Source of the DNA: Paracidovorax avenae
GTDB lineage: Bacteria; Pseudomonadota; Gammaproteobacteria; Burkholderiales; Burkholderiaceae_C
Direction: 5' to 3'
Assembly (NCBI RefSeq): GCF_040892545.1
Contig: NZ_CP156079.1
Coordinates: 62,001-126,000, forward strand
DNA: 64,000 nucleotides
The stretch's first letter is position 1. Each line of letters opens with the position of its first letter. Positions 56,276-63,704 of this stretch are shown here, in pieces. Position numbers and translations under genes: made by a program. Under the pieces are notes generated by a model. It ran no database searches and was not told where the DNA came from. It worked only from the letters and a program-made list of their open reading frames with translations.

Positions 56276-56851
56276 TTACACAAGTTCATTGGGGTTTTGT
56301 GCATTGGGGTACTCGAACTTGTATGTGTAGCATTCGTCGGAAAGAACGTTGCCGATCAACGACCATTGGTTAAGGTCTGGAGTGGTGGCTGCAACGATCC
56401 AAATTTCAGCCACAACGCCTTGTGGTGGCGAGATCTTGTTAATTTCAAATTTGAACTTGCGATTGAGATGATAGGCAACGATGAGATCTTTGGAGTCTGA
56501 GTACTTTTGAAGTTTGTCTAGCTCTCTTTGAAGGGTGCTTTCTGGATTAAGCCGCTCAGGGACCAGCTCCTTTAGCTGTACAGGAACAAACACCCGCTCG
56601 CCTTGCCTTTCAAATGAACAAAGAGCGTCGTAGTCCGCTTCCTCTTTGAGCGCGAAGACTACCTTCGTACCCACTGCGATCGACATTCCGTACGAAAACA
56701 GCGCTGCTTGTCGCATCTCCAGTATCGGACGGAGTGATCGTGTGCGAAGGTTCCTAACCTTGTCGGGCAACTCATGCAGCGGCAGGTTTTCTTCCACCCA
56801 TCGGAGGCCAGCCAAAACCTTTTCTGGATCTTTGAACGCGATCTGTTCCAT
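56276..56851 (-). CDS. Hypothetical protein with a possible PD-(D/E)xK nuclease core
   Basis: 191 residues, low GC. ADYDALCSF (D75), then a short turn and FVPVQLKEL (Q92-x-K94), gives the D...(E/Q)xK spacing of restriction-endonuclease-like folds, preceded by a helix with E46. The C-terminal half is mixed alpha/beta (KDLIVAYHLNRKFKFEI). No family recognised; nuclease activity is only a hypothesis. The 190-bp gap after its stop (56086-56275) contains another short protein-like but startless fragment. Confidence 0.55.
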   Translation of the reverse strand: MEQIAFKDPEKVLAGLRWVEENLPLHELPDKVRNLRTRSLRPILEMRQAALFSYGMSIAVGTKVVFALKEEADYDALCSFERQGERVFVPVQLKELVPERLNPESTLQRELDKLQKYSDSKDLIVAYHLNRKFKFEINKISPPQGVVAEIWIVAATTPDLNQWSLIGNVLSDECYTYKFEYPNAQNPNELV

Positions 56852-56880
56852 CTTTTATAGGGCGACGCGCTCTTGGCTCG

Positions 56881-58305
56881 TCACATCTCAAAAATCTTCC
56901 CCGGATTCAAAATATTCTTCGGATCCAGCGCCTGCTTGATCGCCCGCATCATCCCCACGGCCCCCGGCCCGGTCTCGTCCAGCAGGAAACCCATCTTGTG
57001 GATGCCCACGCCGTGCTCGCCGGTGCACGTGCCGCCCATGGCCAGGGCCCGGGCGACGAGCTGGTGGTTGAGCTGCTCGGCCACCATGCGCTCGTCGTCG
57101 CTGTTGGGGTCGATCAGGTAGCCGAAGTGGAAGTTGCCGTCGCCCACGTGGCCGACGAGGAAGTAGGGGATGCCGCTGGCGTCGGCCTCGGTCACCGAGT
57201 CGAGCAGGCAGTCGGCCAGGCGGCTGATGGGCACGCAGGTGTCGGTGCTGATGGCCCGGCAGCCGGGGCGGCTCTGCACGGCCGCGAAATACGCGTTGTG
57301 CCGCGCGGTCCACAGGCGCGTGCGTTCCTCGGGCGTGGTGGCCCATTCGAAGGCGTTGCCGTTCCACTCCTGCGCGATGGATTGCACGGTCTCGGCCTGC
57401 TCCTGCACGCCGGCGGGCGAGCCGTGGAACTCCATCAGCAGCATGGGTTCCTCGCGCAGGCCGAGCTTGCTGTGGGCGTTCACCATGCGCACGGTGTGCG
57501 CGTCGATCAACTCCACGCGGGCGATGGGCACGCCCAGCTGGATGGTCTGGATGACGGTGCGCACGGCAGCCTCGATGCTCGGGAAGGAGCAGATGGCGGC
57601 ACTCACGGCCTCGGGCAATGGGTAGAGGCGCAGCGTGACTTCGGTGATGACGCCCAGCGTGCCTTCGCTGCCCACCAGCAGGCGCGTCAGGTCGTAGCCG
57701 GCGGCGCTCTTCTTGGCGCGGGTGCCGGTGCGGATGGCTTCCCCCGAGGCCGTCACCACTTCGAGCGCGAGCACGTTCTCGCGCATGGTGCCGTAGCGCA
57801 CGGCGTTGGTGCCGCTGGCGCGCGTGGCGGCCATGCCGCCGATGCTGGCGTCCGCGCCCGGGTCGATCGGGAAGAACAGGCCCGTGTCCTTGATCGCCTC
57901 GTTGAGTTGCTTGCGCGTGATGCCGGGCTGCACGGTCACGGTGAGGTCGTCGGCATCCACGCTCAGCAGGCGATTCATGCGCGAGACGTCGATGCTGATG
58001 CCGCCCTGGATGGCGAGCAGATGGCCTTCGAGCGACGAGCCCGCGCCGTATGGAATGACGGGAACGTCGTGCTGCGCAGCCAGGCGCACGGCATCGGCCA
58101 CGTCCTGCGTGCTCTCGGCGAAGACCACGGCCGAGGGCGGCGGCGCCTGCATCGAGCCTTCGTCGCGCCCGTGCTGCTCGCGCACGGCCTGGGCCAGCGA
58201 GCACTGGGGGCCGAATCGTGCCTGCAGTGCGTCCATGAAGGCCTGCGGCACGGGGCGCAGTCGGATCTCGGGCAGCAGGTGGGCGGTGGCGGTGGGGGCG
58301 TTCAT
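56881..58305 (-). CDS. FAD-linked D-lactate/2-hydroxyacid dehydrogenase (GlcD/LDHD-like)
   Basis: 474 residues. PCMH-type FAD domain VIPYGAGSSLEGHLLAIQGGISIDVSRM and PGADASIGGMAATRASGTNAVRYGTMRENVL, then FAD-oxidase C domain with DTCVPISRLADC, GHVGDGNFHFGYLID and the ending GEHGVGIHKMGFL. Oxidises D-lactate or similar hydroxyacids to ketoacids with transfer to quinone or cytochrome. Normal length. It closes the low-GC island on its right side. Confidence 0.92.
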   Translation of the reverse strand: MNAPTATAHLLPEIRLRPVPQAFMDALQARFGPQCSLAQAVREQHGRDEGSMQAPPPSAVVFAESTQDVADAVRLAAQHDVPVIPYGAGSSLEGHLLAIQGGISIDVSRMNRLLSVDADDLTVTVQPGITRKQLNEAIKDTGLFFPIDPGADASIGGMAATRASGTNAVRYGTMRENVLALEVVTASGEAIRTGTRAKKSAAGYDLTRLLVGSEGTLGVITEVTLRLYPLPEAVSAAICSFPSIEAAVRTVIQTIQLGVPIARVELIDAHTVRMVNAHSKLGLREEPMLLMEFHGSPAGVQEQAETVQSIAQEWNGNAFEWATTPEERTRLWTARHNAYFAAVQSRPGCRAISTDTCVPISRLADCLLDSVTEADASGIPYFLVGHVGDGNFHFGYLIDPNSDDERMVAEQLNHQLVARALAMGGTCTGEHGVGIHKMGFLLDETGPGAVGMMRAIKQALDPKNILNPGKIFEM

Positions 58306-58390
58306 GGCGTTTGTCTCCTGGGGAGATCCATTCTAGGCATCCGCGTATCCGCAGGCATTCCGGCAGGGCCGGGGCGGTGGCTTATGGCGT

Positions 58391-58451
58391 TTCGCAAGCG
58401 TGCACCAGCGTTCGCGCGACGCGGTGGCGCGGCCCAGGCGGCTTATAGAGT
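58391..58451 (+). promoter_or_regulatory. Perfect PIP box and spaced -10 (HrpX-type promoter)
   Basis: TTCGC at 58391-58395, 15 bases, TTCGC at 58411-58415: the plant-inducible promoter box TTCGB-N15-TTCGB. Exactly 30 bases later TAGAGT (58446-58451) fits the YANNNT -10. The ATG of the effector gene is at 58476. This is the promoter grammar of HrpX/HrpB regulons of group II Hrp systems, including Acidovorax. Confidence 0.92.
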
Positions 58452-58475
58452 CGCATCCCATTTGAGGAGCCCGCC

Positions 58476-59093
58476 ATGGGAAACTTCTGCTGCATGCCGA
58501 GCCGTTCCGCCAACGCCAACGCCAACGCCAACGCCAACTGGCCACCATTGCCCTCCGGCACGGGCCAGGTACCGTCCGCAAATCAGAGTCGCAGTCTCAG
58601 CCATGCAGGATCGGGGGAATGGCCCATCAGCCCTCGTAGCGATCCCGGGAACGCAGCCCGGGGGTTCGGCGATCTGCCTGAAGATGTGCAGCGGCAGGTG
58701 GCGAATCTGCTGCCCAGGCGCGAGCGGGGCGTGTTGCGCCGGGCTGGCGGGCCGGCGCTCCAGCAGGCGATTCCGCTCACCGCCAGAGACGCCATGCACC
58801 CTATCGAAGCGGTCCATGCATTGCTCGACATCGGCCCCCACACCCCTGCGGACGAGGTCGTCATGGCCGTGGAGCGTGGTGTCGCTGCGGCCCGCGGCAA
58901 GCCTTGGCAGGAGCTTGGCGCGCTGCTGGCCGCCATGCGCCACAGTGTCGGTCTGCTGCCGGACCATCCTGAACAGGAGCGGCTTCTGGCGCACGTCGAT
59001 GAGGCGGTCCAGGGCAGCGGGCTTACGCCGGAACAATGGCGGCGCATCGAGCAGATCCAGACGATGATGCTCCAGGCCCGGCAGTTCCCATAG
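58476..59093 (+). CDS. Probable type III effector: acylated N terminus and F-box-like segment
   Basis: 205 residues; GAGGAG six bases before the ATG. It begins MGNFCC: Gly2 for N-myristoylation with Cys5/Cys6 for palmitoylation, as in effectors aimed at the plant plasma membrane. Ser/Asn/Pro-rich to residue 60 (with an (AN)n tract at 12-21), fitting a secretion signal. Residues 64-99 (FGDLPEDVQRQVANLLPRRERGVLRR) fit the F-box pattern LPxxVxxxxxxxLPxRExxxLR. Helical C-terminal half (105-205). No known family recognised. Driven by a perfect PIP box. Confidence 0.85.
   Translation: MGNFCCMPSRSANANANANANWPPLPSGTGQVPSANQSRSLSHAGSGEWPISPRSDPGNAARGFGDLPEDVQRQVANLLPRRERGVLRRAGGPALQQAIPLTARDAMHPIEAVHALLDIGPHTPADEVVMAVERGVAAARGKPWQELGALLAAMRHSVGLLPDHPEQERLLAHVDEAVQGSGLTPEQWRRIEQIQTMMLQARQFP
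58509..58538 (+). repeat. Five tandem GCCAAC hexamers in the effector N terminus
   Basis: GCCAAC five times in a row, encoding alternating Ala-Asn in the disordered secretion region. Hexamer changes would keep the frame, so length could vary between strains without breaking the protein. Confidence 0.9.
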
Positions 59094-59107
59094 CCAGACG
59101 CACCGAA

Positions 59108-59133
59108 ACCCGCATGCCTCCTGCCATGCGGGT
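59108..59133 (+). terminator. Hairpin after the effector gene
   Basis: Perfect 9-bp stem ACCCGCATG / CATGCGGGT with an 8-nt loop, 14 bp after the stop codon. No U-tract follows, so it could be a weak terminator or an mRNA 3' stabiliser. Confidence 0.5.
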
Positions 59134-59214
59134 CGGGTCGGGGAATGTCAATCCTGGAGTTCTCGTGGTAGTTGCGCAATCACAGAACGTCGGCAGGACG
59201 CTGGAGGCAGGGCG

Positions 59215-59613
59215 TCAGGATTTGGCGCCTGCCTCGAATTCGGTACGGGACAGGGCACCGTCGTGGTTGGTGTCCAGTTCCTTGAAATGCTGGCTGATGG
59301 CGGGCAGGCGGGCGACCTCCTGGGCGCTCAGCTTTCCGTCCTTGTCGCTGTCTGCTCGGTCGAACGAGGCGCCGGCGGACGTGGAGGGAGAGGTGCCCCC
59401 GAAAGTGGCGCGGTTGCTGCCCGCAGCGGAGAGTCCCTGGGCGCCCATGGAGGGGGCGCCGGAATGCGATGGCGTGGAATGCGTTCCCGCCGAGGACGTG
59501 GTGGAGGAGGTCTGTGCATGCGCCGCGGCGCTTCCCACGGCGATGGCCGCGAAGAGCATCACGCTGCGGGCATCGAAGGTGAGGGTGGGTCGTCGTTGCT
59601 GCGTAGCTGGCAT
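59215..59613 (-). CDS. Exported EF-hand calcium-binding protein
   Basis: 132 residues. Signal sequence (SVMLFAAIAVGSAAAHAQ), a Ser/Thr/Gly-rich linker, then two EF-hands: DRADSDKDGKLSAQE and DTNHDGALSRTE, each with the D-x-D/N-x-D-G loop. Periplasmic or secreted calcium binder of unknown role; common in this family of bacteria. Confidence 0.88.
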   Translation of the reverse strand: MPATQQRRPTLTFDARSVMLFAAIAVGSAAAHAQTSSTTSSAGTHSTPSHSGAPSMGAQGLSAAGSNRATFGGTSPSTSAGASFDRADSDKDGKLSAQEVARLPAISQHFKELDTNHDGALSRTEFEAGAKS

Positions 59614-59770
59614 GGATGTCAGGCTCCGTAGAAGTTGAACAGGCCTTCATTGCACCGCAGCACGCGGGGCCGCGCCAGCGCTTTTGCCCGCTGTTGCCCG
59701 AGTACACATTCGCGCCCGGGATGTAACGGAAAATGGCGCCTCTTCTCCCCAATCCCTCCGGAAGGCTCCC

Positions 59771-60358
59771 ATGGGCAACCGATTGACACAGATTGCCACG
59801 CGCACGGGCGACGACGGGCGCACCGGCCTGGGCGACAACTCCCGCGTCTCCAAGCACAGCGCCCGGCCGCACGCCATGGGCGACGTGGACGAGCTCAACT
59901 CCCACATCGGCCTGCTGCTCTGCGAGCCTCTGCCGGAGGACGTGCGCACGCTGCTGGGCGACGTACAGCACCAGCTTTTCGACCTGGGCGGCGAGCTGTC
60001 CATCCCGGGATTCGAGCTGCTCAAGGAGGGCGCGCTCGCGCAGCTGGATGCGGCCCTGGCGCGCCACAACGCCACGCTGCCGCGCCTGCAGGAGTTCATT
60101 CTGCCCGCCGGCACGCGCGCCGCGGCGCAGGCGCATGTCTGCCGCACGGTGGCCCGGCGCGCGGAACGTGCCGTGGTGGCCCTGGGCGAAGCCGAGGGCC
60201 TGCGGCCCGCGCCCCGGCAATACCTGAACCGCCTGTCCGACCTGTTCTTCGTGCTCGCCCGCGTGCTCAACCGCATGGAAGGAGGGGACGACGTGTACTG
60301 GCGCAGCGACCGCATGGCACGCGCTGCCGAGCAGGACGAAGGTTCCGACGCCGGATAG
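59771..60358 (+). CDS. PduO-type ATP:cob(I)alamin adenosyltransferase
   Basis: 195 residues. TRTGDDGRTGLGDNSRVSKHSARPHAMGDVDELNSHIGLLL holds the ATP-binding TGDxGxT loop. The helical bundle ends with RRAERAVVALGE and YLNRLSDLFFVLARVLNR, where the conserved Asp/Phe side chains line the cobalt face. Makes adenosylcobalamin, the ligand of the riboswitch at 29911, but lies 20 kb from the corrin operon. Confidence 0.95.
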   Translation: MGNRLTQIATRTGDDGRTGLGDNSRVSKHSARPHAMGDVDELNSHIGLLLCEPLPEDVRTLLGDVQHQLFDLGGELSIPGFELLKEGALAQLDAALARHNATLPRLQEFILPAGTRAAAQAHVCRTVARRAERAVVALGEAEGLRPAPRQYLNRLSDLFFVLARVLNRMEGGDDVYWRSDRMARAAEQDEGSDAG

Positions 60359-60536
60359 CCCGCAGCGCTCCGCAGATGGGCCTGTTCTCCTACGGCTGGT
60401 GGGAGAACCCATGCATTACTTTCCTTTGGCAACACAAGGAAAGCAGGACCTCGATGGAGTGCGTTGAAAAGGCGGGCAGCCCGCAGCCCGGCAGTACTGA
60501 GAAAGCGGCAGGCCTGCACCCCGCGGGGAGGCAGCG

Positions 60537-61235
60537 ATGATCGGCATCGTCGTCCCGGTCCACGACGAGGAGGAATGCCTGGACGGGTGCCTGCGCGCCT
60601 TGCACGTGGCTGCCGCCCATCCCCGGCTGCGTGGCGAGGGCGTGGAGATCGTGGTCGCGCTCGATGCCTGTTCCGACCGCTCGGCCGATATCGCGAGGCG
60701 CCACCGCGTGACGGCGCTGGCGCTGGAGCGCCGCAACGTGGGCGCGGCCCGTGCGGCGGGGGCCCGCGCAGCCCTGGCCGCTGGCGCCCGATGGCTGGGC
60801 TTCACCGATGCCGACAGCACCGTGGCTCCCGACTGGATCGCCAGCCAGCTGGCACTGGCGAGCGACGTCGTCTGCGGCACCGTCGAAGTGCGCGACTGGG
60901 ACGGATATTCCGGTGATGTGCAGCAGCGTTACCTGGCCGCCTATTCCGATGCGCCGGGACACCGGCACATCCATGGCGCCAACCTCGGCGTGGCGTCGGG
61001 CGCCTATGTGCAGGCCGGGGGCTTTCCCGAGCTGTGCTCGGGCGAGGACGTGGCCCTGGTGCGCGCGCTCGAGGCGTCGGGAGCGTCCATCGCGTGGACC
61101 GACCAGCCGCGCGTGGTGACCAGTGCGCGCCGCCGCTGGCGCGCGCCGGACGGCTTCGGCGCCTATCTGGCAGGCCTCGCGGGCCTGGCGGGGCCGGCGA
61201 CCATGGCGTCGGCCGCTGCAGGAGGCGTGGCATGA
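60537..61235 (+). CDS. Glycosyltransferase family 2 protein
   Basis: 232 residues. GT-A fold: MIGIVVPVHDEEECLDGCLRAL, VVALDACSDRSADIARRH, NVGAARAAGA and the metal-binding WLGFTDADSTV, then GANLGVASGAYVQAGGFPELCSGEDVALVRAL. Short and soluble, without membrane segments. First of four genes joined by overlaps; acceptor unknown. Confidence 0.9.
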   Translation: MIGIVVPVHDEEECLDGCLRALHVAAAHPRLRGEGVEIVVALDACSDRSADIARRHRVTALALERRNVGAARAAGARAALAAGARWLGFTDADSTVAPDWIASQLALASDVVCGTVEVRDWDGYSGDVQQRYLAAYSDAPGHRHIHGANLGVASGAYVQAGGFPELCSGEDVALVRALEASGASIAWTDQPRVVTSARRRWRAPDGFGAYLAGLAGLAGPATMASAAAGGVA

Positions 61236-62290
61236 GCATGCGCGATCCCGGCCACGGCGCGGCGCTGCTGCCTGCGCTGCGATCCGTGCTGGCAGGCCTC
61301 GGCGCGGACGCCGGACCGGCGGACGGCCTGCGGACATTGGTGGATGCAGGCTGCACGGACCTTCCGCCACCCGGTGGGGGCGCGACGGCGGACCGCTGGC
61401 GTGCGCTGGGCGAGGTGGCCGCGCATGACCTCTCGCTCGTCAAGCTCTACGAAGGCCACACCGACGCGCTCGCCATCCTGCGCGAACTGGGCGCCCCGGC
61501 AGGCATCGCGGGCAGCACCCCCGCATCGGCATGGGGCACCTGGGCGGCGGAAGCGCCCGGCGCACGCGCGACCGTGCATGCCGGCCCGGACGGGACAGCG
61601 CTCCTGCGCGGCCGCAAGGCCTGGTGCTCGGGCGCGCAGCATGCGAGCCACGGATTGCTGACCGCCTGGCATCCGGACGGCCAGGGGCCGCAGCTCATGG
61701 CGGTGGACATGCGCCAGCCGGGCGTATCGTTCTCGGGCGACCACTGGCATGCGGTGGGCATGGCCGCCAGCGCCAGCGTCGATGTGCTGTTCGACGGCGT
61801 TCCGGCCGTGCCCGTGGGTGCGCCAGGCGACTACCTGCGGCGGCCCGGGTTCTGGCAGGGGGGTGCCGGCGTGGCCGCGTGCTGGCATGGCGGCGCGGTG
61901 GCACTGGCGCGCGTCCTGCACGCGGCCGTGGCGCAGGCTCCCGAGGCGCAGCGCACGGCCTTCCGGCTCGCAGCCCTGGGGCGGGTGGACCGGGCGTTGA
62001 CGGGATCGGCTGCGCTGTTGCGCGAGGCGGCCGGCTGGATCGACGCGCATCCACACGACGACGCGCGGCTGCCAGCCCTGCGGGTGCGCCAGGCGGCCGA
62101 GGCGAGCGCGCGGGCCGTGCTCGACGAAGTGGGCCGGGCCCTGGGGGCCACGCCCTGGTGCCGCGATGCCGGATTCGCGCGCAGGGCGGCGGACCTGCCG
62201 GTCTTCATCCGCCAGAGCCATGCGGAACGCGACGATGCCGCCATGGGCGAATGCCTGGCGCAATCGCAGGAGGTGCCATGGTCGATCTGA
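61232..62290 (+). CDS. Acyl-CoA dehydrogenase-like flavoprotein
   Basis: 352 residues, ATGA overlap with the GT2 gene. Pattern of the acyl-CoA dehydrogenase superfamily is seen in RKAWCSGAQHASHGLLTAW and MRQPGVSFSGDHWHAVGMAASASVDVLFDGV (middle beta domain), and the C-terminal helical bundle RVRQAAEASARAVLDEVGRALGATPWCRDAGFARRAADLPVFIRQS. Shorter than typical (about 380) and diverged; the catalytic Glu position is not obvious. In this gene context it may oxidise a non-CoA intermediate. Confidence 0.8.
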   Translation: MSMRDPGHGAALLPALRSVLAGLGADAGPADGLRTLVDAGCTDLPPPGGGATADRWRALGEVAAHDLSLVKLYEGHTDALAILRELGAPAGIAGSTPASAWGTWAAEAPGARATVHAGPDGTALLRGRKAWCSGAQHASHGLLTAWHPDGQGPQLMAVDMRQPGVSFSGDHWHAVGMAASASVDVLFDGVPAVPVGAPGDYLRRPGFWQGGAGVAACWHGGAVALARVLHAAVAQAPEAQRTAFRLAALGRVDRALTGSAALLREAAGWIDAHPHDDARLPALRVRQAAEASARAVLDEVGRALGATPWCRDAGFARRAADLPVFIRQSHAERDDAAMGECLAQSQEVPWSI

Positions 62291-63066
62291 CGGCAGACCG
62301 CGCGGCAGAGCGGCAGATCGATATCGGCCGTCCGCGCTGCACATCCCTGGCCTGGCAGGAGCATCTGTCCCGCCGCAATGGCGTCCGCATGCCCGTGTCC
62401 GCCATGGTCGGCGCCGCCCAGCGCCTCGTGGTGCTGGCGCCGCATCCCGACGACGAACTGCTGGCCTGCGGCATGCTGATGCATGCCCATGCCCGCCGGG
62501 GTGGCGACGTTCTGATCATCGGAGTGACCGACGGCGAGGCCAGCCACCGGGATGTACCGGGCTGGTCGGCGCCGGACACCGCCGCCATGCGCCGCCGGGA
62601 GCGCGTGGAAGGCCTGGATGCGCTGGGCGCCGGCACGGCCGACCTGCTGCTGCTCGGCCTGCCGGACGGAGCCCTCCAGGAGCGCGTCGATGACCTGCAG
62701 CAGGCGCTGGGCACGCTGCTGCGCCCGGACGATGCCGTGGTGACCACGTGGCGGCTCGACGGGCACCCGGACCACGAGGCTTGCGGCCTGGCCGCTGCCG
62801 GTGCGGCGCGCAGGGCTGGCGCCCTGCTGTGGGAGGCGCCCGTGTGGATGTGGCACTGGGCGGACCCGGAGCACCCGACGGTGCCCTGGCACCGCCTGTG
62901 CGCCTTCCAGCCCCCGGCAGGGGCCGCGGCGGCCAAGCAGGCGGCCCTCTCGCGCCACCGGTCGCAGCTTGCGGAGCGCGGGCACGGCCTGGCGCCCGTG
63001 CTGGACGGCGCGATCCTGGAGCGCGCCCGCTGGCCGCTCGAATATTTCCTTCTTCCAGGGGCATGA
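62278..63066 (+). CDS. PIG-L/LmbE-family deacetylase
   Basis: 262 residues; ATG at 62278 overlaps the upstream gene by 13 bp. Zinc-hydrolase motifs LVVLAPHPDDELLACG (H56, D58, D59) and RLDGHPDHEACG (H163, H166) are intact. The family removes acetyl from N-acetylglucosaminyl groups (GlcNAc-PI, mycothiol, bacillithiol, lincomycin). Next to a GT2 and a methyltransferase it most likely trims an N-acetyl sugar made by the GT2 (inference). Confidence 0.9.
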   Translation: MVDLTADRAAERQIDIGRPRCTSLAWQEHLSRRNGVRMPVSAMVGAAQRLVVLAPHPDDELLACGMLMHAHARRGGDVLIIGVTDGEASHRDVPGWSAPDTAAMRRRERVEGLDALGAGTADLLLLGLPDGALQERVDDLQQALGTLLRPDDAVVTTWRLDGHPDHEACGLAAAGAARRAGALLWEAPVWMWHWADPEHPTVPWHRLCAFQPPAGAAAAKQAALSRHRSQLAERGHGLAPVLDGAILERARWPLEYFLLPGA

Positions 63067-63704
63067 CCATGCCTCCGGAAGCCCTCCCTTGCGCGGACGG
63101 CGGCGCGGACGCGGCGCAGCATTTCGAGGCGATGTACGCCGGTAGCGACGATCCGTGGCGCTTCGACGGCAGCTGGTACGAAGCCCGCAAGCGCCGCATG
63201 CTGCTGGCGGCGCTGCCCCACGAGCACTATGCCCGCGCCTTCGAACCCGGCTGTGCCACCGGGCTGCTCACGGCCGAGCTGGCCCCGCGCTGCGGCCGGC
63301 TGCTCGCCACCGACGGCGCCGGGCGGGCGCTGTCGGTCGCCGGCCAGCGCCTGCGGTCGCACCCCCACGTCTCGCTGCGGCGCATGTGGGTACCGGATGA
63401 ATGGCCCGAAGGGGCCTTCGACCTGATCGTGCTCAGCGAGTTCGTGTACTACCTGGCCCCCGCCGCCATCGACCGCCTGGCGCAGCGCGTGCGCGCCTCG
63501 CTCGCGCCCGACGGCGTGGTGGCGGCATGCCACTGGCGCAGGCCGATCGAGGGTTGCGCCCTCGGCGGCGATGCGGCGCATGCACGGCTGGAGAATGCGA
63601 TGGCATTGCACCGCGTGGTGGACACGGTGGACGCGGATTTCCGCCTGGGGGTCTGGGGGACCGCTACGGAGTCTGTCGCCTGCCGCGAAGGCAGGACGGA
63701 TTGA
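63063..63704 (+). CDS. NodS-like SAM-dependent methyltransferase
   Basis: 213 residues, ATGA overlap with PIG-L. Start AAQHFEAMYAGSDDPWRFDGSWYEARKRRMLLAAL and motif I RAFEPGCATGLLTAELAPRC followed by LLATDGAGRAL are the NodS/SAM-methyltransferase pattern; LIVLSEFVYYLAPAAIDRLA is motif post-II. NodS N-methylates the free amino group left by a deacetylase on Nod factors, which matches the preceding PIG-L step as an analogy. Confidence 0.88.
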   Translation: MTMPPEALPCADGGADAAQHFEAMYAGSDDPWRFDGSWYEARKRRMLLAALPHEHYARAFEPGCATGLLTAELAPRCGRLLATDGAGRALSVAGQRLRSHPHVSLRRMWVPDEWPEGAFDLIVLSEFVYYLAPAAIDRLAQRVRASLAPDGVVAACHWRRPIEGCALGGDAAHARLENAMALHRVVDTVDADFRLGVWGTATESVACREGRTD

